Shown: positions 41,729 through 49,519 of the stretch, one piece after another
Numbering within the stretch: position 1 is the first letter of the stretch
Layout of the letters: every line of letters begins with the position of its first letter
Origin: Halomonas litopenaei
GTDB taxonomy: Bacteria > Pseudomonadota > Gammaproteobacteria > Pseudomonadales > Halomonadaceae
Assembly (NCBI RefSeq): GCF_003045775.1
Contig: NZ_PXNS01000004.1
Location: forward strand, 62,001 to 126,000
Length of the DNA stretch: 64,000 nt
Reading direction: 5' to 3'
Translations under genes and position numbers: made by a program
The notes under the pieces: generated by a model
Databases searched by the model: none
Told to the model about the DNA's origin: nothing
What the model saw: only the letters and a program-made list of their open reading frames with translations

Positions 41729-42589
41729 GTGAGTCGCGCGCTGTTTGATGAAATGCGACGTCGCATGGAGCACTTCCGTCGGTCGGAGCAGAAGGTCGCA
41801 CGCTTCGTATTGCGCAACCCCGACGAAGTTATCCACATGCGTATCGTCGATCTGGCCACCGAGGCCAAGGTCAGCGAGCCCACGGTGGTACGCTTCTGCC
41901 GGGCCCTGGGCTGCAACGGCTTTCAGGACTTCAAGCTGAAGTTGGCGCAGATGCTGGCGTCGGGCAGCCAGTTCGCGCAGTTCTCGATGAATGACAGCGA
42001 CTCCGTGGCCGAGTTTTCCCACAGCATCTTCGATTCCACGGTGGGGACCCTGCTGTCGATCAGGGACCGGCTCGACAACGAGGCGTTGAACAAGACCATC
42101 AACGCCCTGGCCATGGCCAATCGCGTCGAGTTCTACGGCTACGGAGCCTCCGGTGCGGTGGCCTTCGATGCTCAGCACAAGTTTTTCAGGCTGCAGATTT
42201 CCACCGCCGCCTACGCCGATCCGCACATGCAGAACATGTCGGCGGTGACCCTCAAGGAAGGCGATGTGGTGGTGGCGATCTCGCAGACCGGCCGCACCCG
42301 GGCACTGGTGGCCAGCGTCAAGCTGGCACGGGAGGCGGGCGCCACCGTGGTCGGTCTCTGTCCCAGTGGCTCCCCCCTGGCGGACGAAGTCGACCTGCCG
42401 CTGTACATCGATGTGCCCGAAGACACCGAGATCTACACGCCCATGAGTTCCCGTATCGCCCATCTGGTACTGGTCGACGTGCTGGCGGTGGGAGTGGCGA
42501 AGACCCGGGGCCCCAAGCTCGCCGAGCAGCTCAAGGCGGTAAAGCGCAGCCTCAACCCGCTGCGCTATCCGGAGTCCGATCCTTCCTGA
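41729..42589 (+). CDS. hexR: HexR-type RpiR/MurR-family regulator
   Basis: A 286-aa repressor. N-terminal RpiR HTH (about 1-77; RRSEQKVARFVLRNPDEVI, LATEAKVSEPTVVRFCRALGC) and C-terminal SIS domain (about 125-260; FYGYGASGAVAFDAQHKFFR, AISQTGRTRALVASVKLA). In Pseudomonas and relatives HexR represses zwf, edd, gap and related genes and is released by KDPG. The close fit to HexR, including the C-terminal LKAVKRSLNPLRY, supports the symbol. The GTG at 41729 is preceded by AAAGGAG. The usual neighbours (zwf, pgl, eda) are not here, so it acts in trans. Confidence 0.88.
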   Translation: MSRALFDEMRRRMEHFRRSEQKVARFVLRNPDEVIHMRIVDLATEAKVSEPTVVRFCRALGCNGFQDFKLKLAQMLASGSQFAQFSMNDSDSVAEFSHSIFDSTVGTLLSIRDRLDNEALNKTINALAMANRVEFYGYGASGAVAFDAQHKFFRLQISTAAYADPHMQNMSAVTLKEGDVVVAISQTGRTRALVASVKLAREAGATVVGLCPSGSPLADEVDLPLYIDVPEDTEIYTPMSSRIAHLVLVDVLAVGVAKTRGPKLAEQLKAVKRSLNPLRYPESDPS

Positions 42590-42673
42590 CCGAGGGCGCC
42601 CTGCCTGTCCATTTATCCAGCATCGCTGTGGTAGACTGGGCGCCCATTTTCGATCTCGAGCGGTGCCTTCTCC

Positions 42674-44878
42674 ATGGACGACGTCACGGCGATCATCGAC
42701 GGCCTCAATGCGGCGCAGCATGAGGCGGTCTGCGCTCCCCAGGGCAATATGCTGGTGCTCGCCGGCGCCGGTTCCGGCAAGACCCGCGTGCTGGTCCATC
42801 GCATCGCCTGGCTGATGCAGGCGGAAGGTCTCTCGCCCTACGCGGTGCTGGCGGTGACCTTCACCAACAAGGCCGCCAGGGAGATGCGCACTCGCCTGGA
42901 GGCGTTGCTAGGGATCTCGCTGCGCCATGTCTGGGTGGGTACCTTTCACTCCATCGCCCACCGCCTGCTGCGTACCCACTGGCAGGATGCTCGTCTGCCC
43001 CAGCACTTCCAGATCATCGACTCCGATGATCAGCTACGTCTGATCAAGCGCCTGTTGAAGGACAACAAGATCGACGACGAGCGTTTTCCGCCCCGTCAGG
43101 TGCAGTCGTTTATCAGCGGCTGCAAAGAGGAGGGATTGCGTCCTCACCAGGTCCGGATCAACGGTGACGCCTACGTGGAGCAGATGGTGGCGCTGTATGA
43201 CGTCTACCAGCTGACCTGCGAACGTGGCGGCCTGGTCGACTTTGGCGAGCTGCTGCTCAGGAGCCTCGAGCTGTTGCGCGACAATCCTGCTCTGCTGGCC
43301 CACTATCAGGAGCGCTTCGCCCACGTACTGGTCGACGAGTTCCAGGATACCAACACCCTGCAGTATGCCTGGCTGAAGCTGTTGACCGGACAGCGCACGC
43401 CGATGACGGTAGTCGGCGATGACGACCAGTCGATCTACGGCTGGCGCGGGGCACGGGTGGAGAACATTCGTCGCTTCGAGCAGGAATTCACCGACACCAA
43501 AACGGTGCGCCTGGAGCAGAACTATCGCTCCACCAGCGCCATCCTCGACGCCGCCAACGCCCTGATCAAGCAGAACTCGGATCGCATGGGCAAGGAGCTG
43601 TGGACCGCCGGCAGTCGTGGCGAACCGATTTCGGTCTACGCCGGTTTCAACGACTTGGAGGAGGCGCGCTTTATCGTCGACACCATCAAGGAAAAGGTCG
43701 ACGAGGGGTTCAAGCGCCAGGAGGTGGCCATCCTCTATCGCTCCAACGCCCAGTCCCGCGTTATCGAGGAGACCCTGATCCGCCAGGGCATGCCCTACCG
43801 CATCTACGGGGGCCAGCGCTTCTACGAGCGCCTCGAGATCAAGAATGCGCTGGCCTACCTGCGGCTGCTGCTCAACCGCGACGACGATGCCTCGCTGGAG
43901 CGGGTGATCAATGTCCCTGCCCGCGGTATCGGTACCCGCACGGTGGAGGGACTGCGCGATCGTGCCCGTCGTACCGAAGTGTCGCTGTGGCAGGCGATCC
44001 ACGACACCCTGGCCGAAGGCTCGCTCAAGGGGCGTGCGGCCAACGCCGTGGGTGCCTTTGCCAATCTGATCGAAGGCCTCGACAACGACACCTCGGGGAT
44101 GGCGCTTCACGAGATCATCGCCCACGTGAATCAGCGCAGTGGACTGATTGACCATCATCTGAGCGAGAAGGGGGAAAAGGGGCAGGCCCGGGTCGAGAAC
44201 CTGGAAGAGCTGATCAACGCCGCCCGTGCCTTCACCCAGGGCGAGACGCTGGACAACGTCGAAGCCGGGGAGGGCATGGCCGCGCTGGAAGCCTTTCTGG
44301 CCGAAGCTGCCCTCAATGCCGGCGAGCACGAGGCCGACGAATTCGAGGACAGCGTCCAGTTGATGACGCTGCACTCGGCCAAGGGGCTCGAATTTCCCAT
44401 CGTGTTCGTGGCCGGGGTCGAGGAAGGCCTGTTTCCCCACCGCATGTCGCTGGAAGAACCCGGGCGCCTGGAGGAGGAGCGCAGGCTCTGCTACGTCGGG
44501 GTCACGCGCGCCATGCAGAAGCTCTACCTCACCCACGCCGAGATCCGTCGCATGCACGGCAAGGAGACCTTTCAGCGCCCGTCGCGCTTTCTGCGTGAGT
44601 TGCCGGAGTCGCTGCTCGAGGAGGTGCGTCTGCGTGGCCAGGTGTCACGTCCGGTCAGCGCCCGGCCAACGCCGTCGCGCTTCGCCCAGACGACCGTGGA
44701 GGCGAGCGGCGATCTACCTGCCTTGTCGCTGGGCCAGCGGGTACGCCATCCGGTATTCGGGGAGGGGGTCATCCTCAACGCCGAAGGAGAGGGCGAGCGG
44801 GCCCGTGTCCAGGTCAGCTTCGAAGGCCACGGCGACAAGTGGCTGGTGCTGGGCTTCGCCAAGCTGGAGGCGCTGTAG
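42674..44878 (+). CDS. uvrD: UvrD, DNA helicase II
   Basis: A 734-aa SF1A 3'-5' helicase for nucleotide excision and mismatch repair. Motif I LVLAGAGSGKTRVL, Ia TFTNKAAREM, II VDEFQDTN, III GDDDQSIYGWRGA, IV LEQNYRST, V LMTLHSAKGLEFP and VI ERRLCYVGVTRA are intact. The C-terminal tudor-like part (GQRVRHPVFGEGVILN) that binds RNA polymerase is present. A -10/-35 is not obvious, but the ATG at 42674 is the natural start (MDDVTAIIDGLN). Confidence 0.97.
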   Translation: MDDVTAIIDGLNAAQHEAVCAPQGNMLVLAGAGSGKTRVLVHRIAWLMQAEGLSPYAVLAVTFTNKAAREMRTRLEALLGISLRHVWVGTFHSIAHRLLRTHWQDARLPQHFQIIDSDDQLRLIKRLLKDNKIDDERFPPRQVQSFISGCKEEGLRPHQVRINGDAYVEQMVALYDVYQLTCERGGLVDFGELLLRSLELLRDNPALLAHYQERFAHVLVDEFQDTNTLQYAWLKLLTGQRTPMTVVGDDDQSIYGWRGARVENIRRFEQEFTDTKTVRLEQNYRSTSAILDAANALIKQNSDRMGKELWTAGSRGEPISVYAGFNDLEEARFIVDTIKEKVDEGFKRQEVAILYRSNAQSRVIEETLIRQGMPYRIYGGQRFYERLEIKNALAYLRLLLNRDDDASLERVINVPARGIGTRTVEGLRDRARRTEVSLWQAIHDTLAEGSLKGRAANAVGAFANLIEGLDNDTSGMALHEIIAHVNQRSGLIDHHLSEKGEKGQARVENLEELINAARAFTQGETLDNVEAGEGMAALEAFLAEAALNAGEHEADEFEDSVQLMTLHSAKGLEFPIVFVAGVEEGLFPHRMSLEEPGRLEEERRLCYVGVTRAMQKLYLTHAEIRRMHGKETFQRPSRFLRELPESLLEEVRLRGQVSRPVSARPTPSRFAQTTVEASGDLPALSLGQRVRHPVFGEGVILNAEGEGERARVQVSFEGHGDKWLVLGFAKLEAL

Positions 44879-44893
44879 CGGGGTCTCAGTCTA

Positions 44894-45133
44894 GTCATCA
44901 AGGCGCCGGTGACCGCCATGGGCCTGCTGACACTGATCCATCTGATCAGCATCCCGGTGACCAACACCTCGGTCAATCCGGCGCGCAGCACGGCGGTGGC
45001 GGTGTTCGTGGGTGACTGGGCGCTGGCGCAGCTGTGGTTATTCTGGGTGGCGCCGCTGATCGGTGGTGTGCTGGGTGCGCTTGTCTACCGCCTGATCGGA
45101 AGCGCTCGACCGGTGGGCGAGCAGGCGACCTGA
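44894..45133 (+). pseudogene. aqpZ: 3' remnant of an aquaporin Z gene
   Basis: The frame reads [10 protein letters not shown], then [59 protein letters not shown]. This is the last third of AqpZ including the second NPA box (NPAR). The first two thirds, with the other NPA box, are missing; an in-frame stop lies just upstream at 44891-44893 and uvrD ends at 44878. No functional channel can form. A short ORF from GTG 44909 is open but has no ribosome site. Third-position codon use is like its neighbours, so the loss is probably recent. Confidence 0.88.
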
Positions 45134-45169
45134 GGTGACTTGAGCAAGACGCAGGAAACCGGCCCGGCC

Positions 45170-45191
45170 ATCGCCGGGCCGACCTGCATGG
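45170..45191 (+). terminator. Hairpin after the aqpZ remnant
   Basis: A perfect 9-bp stem CGGCCCGGC / GCCGGGCCG with loop CATC. Probably the old aqpZ terminator, now ending transcripts from uvrD. Confidence 0.6.
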
Positions 45192-45323
45192 TGGTGGCTT
45201 GCAGGCGAATTTCGCTTTGCCGCATACTGCTTGGCGGACACCACGCCGAGCGCGGGGAATGGCGCTTCAGCGCGGCTCCCTGCGCTCCCGGCGTCGACAC
45301 TACAAGCTTCAGGAGCTCGCCCC

Positions 45324-46424
45324 ATGGAACGTCGTTCCTTCCTCAGGACAGCCGGCCTCGGCGCCGCCGGCGTGGCCGCCGCCCCCTTCGTCAATACCGC
45401 CAGCGCACAGGAAACCATCACCTGGAACATGGTGACGTCCTGGCCCAAGAACTTTCCGGCCCTCGGCACCGGAGCCAACGATCTGGCAGCGCGTATCGAG
45501 CGGATGTCCGGCGGACGCATGAAGGTCAGGGTCCATGGTGCCGGCGAGATGGTACCGCCGATGGAGGTCTTTGACGCCGTGTCCCAGGGAACCGCCGAGA
45601 TGGGCCACTCCGCTTCCTACTACTGGCGGGGAAAGGTCGCGGCTTCTCAGTTCTTTACCGCCGTGCCCTTCGGCATGACCACCACCGAGACCAACGCCTG
45701 GCTGTACTACGGCGGCGGCCAGGAGCTGTGGGACGAGCTCTACGCCGACCACAACCTCAAGCCTTTCGCGGTGGGTAACACCGGCACCCAGATGGCTGGC
45801 TGGTTCAAGAAGGAAATCAACTCGCTCGAGGATATGCAGGGCCTCAAGCTGCGTCTGCCAGGGCTCGCCGGCGAGGCGATGGCCGGGATCGGCGTGACCA
45901 CCCTGACCATACCGGGTAGCGAGATCTTCACCTCCCTGCAGACCGGCGTGCTCGATGCCGCCGACTGGGTGGGGCCCTACAATGATCTGGCCTTTGGTCT
46001 GCATCAGGTGGCTGACTACTACTACACCTCGGCCTGGAATGAACCCAGCGCGGTGCTGGAGGGCACGGTCAACCTGGATGCCTGGAATGCGCTGCCCGAT
46101 GACCTCAAGGCGGTGGTCAATGAAGCCGCCAAGGCCTCCAACCTGGCCATGATCAGCGAATTTGCCTTCCGCAACGCCGAGGCCCTGGACGCCCTGGTCA
46201 ACGAGCATGGCGTCAAGCTGCGCTCGTTTCCGGAGGAAGTACTGGCGGCCCTGCATGACTCCTCGCAGCAGGTGCTGCAGAAGCAGGTCGATAACGACGA
46301 GGCGTCGGCGCGGATCTACGAGTCCTATCGCAATTTCCAGCGCCAGGTACGCAAGTTCTCTGACGTCGGTGAGTTCGCCTACCTGAAGGCCCGCGATAGC
46401 GTGCTTGGCCAAGGCGAGTCCTGA
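45324..46424 (+). CDS. TRAP transporter substrate-binding protein (DctP family, Tat-exported)
   Basis: A 366-aa extracytoplasmic solute receptor. The N-terminus MERRSFLRTAGLGAAGVAAA is a Tat signal (RRSFLR) with a cleavage region near ASAQET. The mature part has the TRAP signatures FPALGTGANDLAARIERMSGG, AEMGHSASYYWRGK, and the substrate-anchoring arginine in GLKLRLPGLAGEAM. Similar to TakP/alpha-keto-acid-type receptors (family inference). The ATG at 45324 follows AGGAG. No small or large TRAP membrane subunit is beside it, so it must work with a permease encoded elsewhere or have another role. Confidence 0.9.
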   Translation: MERRSFLRTAGLGAAGVAAAPFVNTASAQETITWNMVTSWPKNFPALGTGANDLAARIERMSGGRMKVRVHGAGEMVPPMEVFDAVSQGTAEMGHSASYYWRGKVAASQFFTAVPFGMTTTETNAWLYYGGGQELWDELYADHNLKPFAVGNTGTQMAGWFKKEINSLEDMQGLKLRLPGLAGEAMAGIGVTTLTIPGSEIFTSLQTGVLDAADWVGPYNDLAFGLHQVADYYYTSAWNEPSAVLEGTVNLDAWNALPDDLKAVVNEAAKASNLAMISEFAFRNAEALDALVNEHGVKLRSFPEEVLAALHDSSQQVLQKQVDNDEASARIYESYRNFQRQVRKFSDVGEFAYLKARDSVLGQGES

Positions 46425-46506
46425 CGCCAGACGAGGCTCAAAAGTGGTGGCACAGACCCGGCGGTGACGGGCCTGGCGAGGTGATGAAGGCTAGCGACGG
46501 AAAACC

Positions 46507-46527
46507 AGGCGCGCCGCGGGCGCGCCT
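46507..46527. terminator. Hairpin between TRAP receptor gene and thioesterase gene
   Basis: AGGCGCGC / GCGCGCCT with loop CGCGG, between convergent genes. No strong T-tract on either side. Confidence 0.5.
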
Positions 46528-46542
46528 CTCTTGAAGGGCTAT

Positions 46543-46594
46543 CTTGCAGGTCTAGTTCGCAGGACTAGCTTGCAGGTCTAGCTCGCACCTCTCT
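46543..46594. repeat. Tandem 13-bp repeat, about 3.5 units
   Basis: CTTGCAGGTCTAG, TTCGCAGGACTAG, CTTGCAGGTCTAG and a partial CTCGCA... follow one another without gaps. Each full unit ends in CTAG. It lies in the convergent intergenic space after the TRAP receptor gene. Confidence 0.75.
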
Positions 46595-46632
46595 CTTGCC
46601 GGCCGCGTTCCCAGCTCTTGCTGAGGTATCGC

Positions 46633-47043
46633 TCAGGCGTCGGATCGGACGCCACGTATACGCCCGTTGTCATCCAGTGCCACCATCACATGGCGGGCCT
46701 CGGTGACCTTGTGCAGGTCGGCGTCTTCGGCGTCCTGGAGGGACCGGATCCAGACCTCCACGTCGATCTTGATGGAACTGTGGCCGATATCGCGCACCTC
46801 GGTGTAGACGCAGACCAGCGAGCCGACTCGTACCGGGCACAGAAAGTCCATGCCTTCGATGGCGACGGTGGCGGTACGTCCCATCGCCTCGCGGCTGGCG
46901 GTCCATTCCGCGGCCTGATCCATCAGGCTAACCAGCCAGCCTGCCGGGATATCGCCGTGGGCATTGGTATGCTGTCGTGTCGCGGCCAGCTGGAGCGTCA
47001 GCTGTCCCTTTGGCACGGGAACGTCATCGAGTTCTGTCATCAT
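46633..47043 (-). CDS. Hotdog-fold acyl-CoA thioesterase (YciA-like)
   Basis: A 136-aa single hotdog domain. HTNAHGDIPAGWLVSLMDQAAEW is the helix-turn that carries the catalytic Asp/Asn region in YciA-like enzymes (N-x-x-G-D-I), followed by VAIEGMDFLCPVRVGSLVCVY and IKIDVEVWIRS. It hydrolyses acyl-CoA in the cytosol. Length and order match YciA/BACH-type proteins. Two adjacent ATG codons at the start; no clear Shine-Dalgarno. Divergent from pstS, with 100 nt between. Confidence 0.88.
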   Translation of the reverse strand: MMTELDDVPVPKGQLTLQLAATRQHTNAHGDIPAGWLVSLMDQAAEWTASREAMGRTATVAIEGMDFLCPVRVGSLVCVYTEVRDIGHSSIKIDVEVWIRSLQDAEDADLHKVTEARHVMVALDDNGRIRGVRSDA

Positions 47044-47143
47044 GGTGGGCGGCGCCTGGTCGTGGATGTTGTTGTGTCGTCATGGTACCCACCCGGGTCA
47101 GTCTTTCTCTACCGTTGGTGTCATGAAACGCCCAGGGGAGCGC

Positions 47144-48226
47144 ATGTCTAGGTTGTCGCGTTGCATAGGTGCGCTCAAGCGCACGCTGTTGGCTCCCAGC
47201 CGGGGGCCGAGAACGCTGTCGATAGCGGTGTCGGGCGAAGCGCCGGCAGCGGTGTCGAGAGTGGCGCCGGGAGCAGTGTCGAGAGTGGCGTCGAGGCTGG
47301 TCTCGGGCCTGGTGCTTTCCGCCATGCTGGTGTCGGCGAAGGTTGCCGCCCATGACGTGGCCGGCTCTCTCGATGCGATAGGCTCGGATACCATGGCGGA
47401 GTTGATGCTGCGTTGGGGCGAGCAGTTCGAAGAACAGCGACCGGGGGTCAGGCTGCAGCTTCAGGTGGCCGGTTCGGCCAGTGCACCGCCTGCCCTGATC
47501 GCCGGCACCACCCTGCTGGGCCCCATGTCCAGACCCATGCAGGAGGACGAGTCCGCGGCCTTTATCGAGCGCCATGGCTACGCGCCAACGCCGGTGGTGG
47601 TCGGCAAGGATGCCCTGGTGGTGGTGGTCAATCGCCACAACCCCTTGTCTCGACTGTCTCGAGCAGAGCTCGATGCGATCTTTTCCGACACCCTCGCGTG
47701 CGGTGCCAGCGAGAGCATCGAGCGCTGGCAGCAGCTTGGGCTCGAGCGCCCGGGGGGCACCATCCACCTGTATGGCCGCAACGCTGTCTCCGGCACCCAT
47801 GGATTGTTTCGTCGCCGCGCCCTGTGTGACGGCGAATTCAAGGTATCGGTCATGGTGTCGGCTGGCTCTGCCGCCGTGGTGGCCGCCGTGGGTGACGATC
47901 CCGCAGGCATCGGTTACGCCGGCCTGAATCACTTGAATGCGGACGTCAAGGCGGTAGCGATCGGCAACGCCGAAGGCGGGATTCTTCCGCGCCGACAATC
48001 GCTGCGAAGCGGCGGCTATCCGTTGTCACGGGACCTGTTGATCTACGTCAATCGCCCCCCCGAGGGCGAGCTTCCCGACGTCGAACGGGCCTTTCTCGAC
48101 ATGGTGCTGTCACCCTCGGGTCAACGGGTGGTCAAGGAACTGGGTTTCGTGGCGCTGCCGCCGTCTGTGCTGGCCGCTCAGCGACATGCCCTGGGGCTGG
48201 CTGAACTGCCACGGGACGGGCCTTGA
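47144..48226 (+). CDS. pstS: PstS-like phosphate-binding protein
   Basis: A 360-aa PBP-like protein heading the pst cluster. Mature features: GSDTMAELMLRWGEQF (phosphate-binding loop I), TLLGPMSRPM (loop II, S-R), LDAIFSDTLACG, and GRNAVSGTHGLFRRR (loop with S-G-T). The first ~70 residues are unusual: AVSRVAPGAVSRVASRLVSG reflects an imperfect DNA repeat of GTGTCGAGAGTGGCG type. A plausible signal peptide (LVSGLVLSAMLVSAKVAAHD) begins only after it, so the true start may be an internal GTG. The ATG at 47144 has GGGGAG close upstream; an ATG at 47123 is also in frame. No Pho box was found upstream. Confidence 0.82.
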   Translation: MSRLSRCIGALKRTLLAPSRGPRTLSIAVSGEAPAAVSRVAPGAVSRVASRLVSGLVLSAMLVSAKVAAHDVAGSLDAIGSDTMAELMLRWGEQFEEQRPGVRLQLQVAGSASAPPALIAGTTLLGPMSRPMQEDESAAFIERHGYAPTPVVVGKDALVVVVNRHNPLSRLSRAELDAIFSDTLACGASESIERWQQLGLERPGGTIHLYGRNAVSGTHGLFRRRALCDGEFKVSVMVSAGSAAVVAAVGDDPAGIGYAGLNHLNADVKAVAIGNAEGGILPRRQSLRSGGYPLSRDLLIYVNRPPEGELPDVERAFLDMVLSPSGQRVVKELGFVALPPSVLAAQRHALGLAELPRDGP

Positions 48227-48249
48227 GAGATGCCAGGCCTCGGCCGGGT

Positions 48250-48293
48250 TGTCATCTGGGTGTCATGAAGTTGTCGTAATCTTTCGCTATATA
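48250..48293 (+). promoter_or_regulatory. Pho box and -10 of pstC
   Basis: TGTCAT (48250-48255), TGTCAT (48261-48266) and TGTCGT (48272-48277) recur with an exact 11-bp period, the layout of PhoB sites. TATATA (48288-48293) begins 10 nt after the last repeat, as in Pho promoters where the box replaces the -35. Transcription would start near 48300, only about 11 nt before the pstC ATG. Confidence 0.88.
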
Positions 48294-48310
48294 CCGATGG
48301 CCCAAGATCA

Positions 48311-49519
48311 ATGTCTGACCCTTCTCCGATAACCTCACTGCACCAGACGAGACAGCGACGTGACCGCCTGGCGACCATGCTGATCACGGCCGGAGGGGTT
48401 GGCGTGCTGTTGGCGGTGGTCGCCATTGCGGTATTTCTGCTGGTCGAGGTGCTGCCGCTGTTCTGGCCGGATGGCGCTAGCTTTCCGCTGGAGGCGCTGT
48501 GGTCATCGCCAGACGTGAGCGGCGAGCCCGAATATCGCTGGCTGCCCCATCGGCTGGATGACGCCGCGGTGCCCCAGGCGAGCCTGGCCCCGCTGTTGTG
48601 GGGCACCCTGGAAGCGGCCGCCTGGGCGTTGGTGGTGGCGATTCCCCTGGCCCTGGGTGCTGCGGCGCACTCCAGCCTGTACATGTCTCCCGGCCTGCGC
48701 GCACGGCTCAAGCCGACGCTGGAGCTGATGGAGGCGATGCCCAGCGTGGTGCTGGGGTTTATCGCCGGTCTGGCGCTGGGGCCCTGGGTCGAACGTCACC
48801 TGGCGCAGTCGCTGTCGATTGTGGTGGTGCTGCCCGCGGCGGTGGTGCTGCTGGCGTTGGGCTACCGGTGGCTGCCCGATCGGCTGAAGGCTGCCCTGAC
48901 GTTACGCTGGGCGGCCCTGTGGTTGATACCCTGCCTGTTGCTGCTGGTGTGGCTGGCGATGAGCGTGGCGCCGATGTGGGAAGGATGGTGGTTCGATGGC
49001 GACCTGCGCCTGTGGGTCGAGGAGTCCTGGGGGCTCGACGTGCAGGCACGCAACGCCTTGATCGTCGGGCTGGCCATGGGTTTTGCCGTGATTCCCGGCA
49101 TCTACGCGCTTGCCGAGGATGCGCTGAGCGATGTGCCTCGGGAGTTGGCCGAAGGCGCCCAGGCCATGGGTGCGACCCGCTGGCAGACGCTCACCCGGGT
49201 GATGCTGCCGGTGGCGCTGCCCGGTGTCTTTTCGGCGATCATGATCGGCGCCGGGCGCGCCGTGGGCGAGACCATGATCGTGCTGATGGCCAGCGGCAAC
49301 AGCGCGCTGATGACGGCGAGCCCGCTGGATGGCTTGAGGTCGCTGGCCTCGAGCATCGCCATCGAACTGCCGGAAGCCGCACCCGGGGGCAGCCACTATC
49401 GGCTGCTGCTGCTGGCGGCGCTGGCCCTGTTTGCCTTCACCTTTCTGGTCAACACCCTGGCCGAGGTGGTGCGTGCCCGCCTGAAGCGTCGTTTTACCCG
49501 GCGTAAGGGGGACGCATGA
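48311..49519 (+). CDS. pstC: PstC, phosphate ABC transporter permease
   Basis: A 402-aa inner-membrane permease. The N-terminal helix (about 22-50) and the LLWGTLEAAAWALVVAIPLALGAA segment start the transport core; the EAA loop ELAEGAQAMGATRWQTLTRVMLP contacts PstB, and the GAGRAVGETMIVLMASGN motif is the strongly conserved PstC/PstA helix. It is shorter than pseudomonad PstC proteins with a large periplasmic insert, but longer than E. coli PstC. The stop overlaps the pstA start (ATGA). No good ribosome site precedes the ATG, and the predicted leader is very short. Confidence 0.93.
   Translation: MSDPSPITSLHQTRQRRDRLATMLITAGGVGVLLAVVAIAVFLLVEVLPLFWPDGASFPLEALWSSPDVSGEPEYRWLPHRLDDAAVPQASLAPLLWGTLEAAAWALVVAIPLALGAAAHSSLYMSPGLRARLKPTLELMEAMPSVVLGFIAGLALGPWVERHLAQSLSIVVVLPAAVVLLALGYRWLPDRLKAALTLRWAALWLIPCLLLLVWLAMSVAPMWEGWWFDGDLRLWVEESWGLDVQARNALIVGLAMGFAVIPGIYALAEDALSDVPRELAEGAQAMGATRWQTLTRVMLPVALPGVFSAIMIGAGRAVGETMIVLMASGNSALMTASPLDGLRSLASSIAIELPEAAPGGSHYRLLLLAALALFAFTFLVNTLAEVVRARLKRRFTRRKGDA

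Noticed and set aside
44909..45133. A short functional membrane protein gene after uvrD
   Set aside because: The text is plainly the C-terminal third of AqpZ, with no ribosome site and only one of the two NPA boxes.
46543..46594. CRISPR array
   Set aside because: Units are 13 bp and contiguous with no spacers, and no cas genes are in the window.
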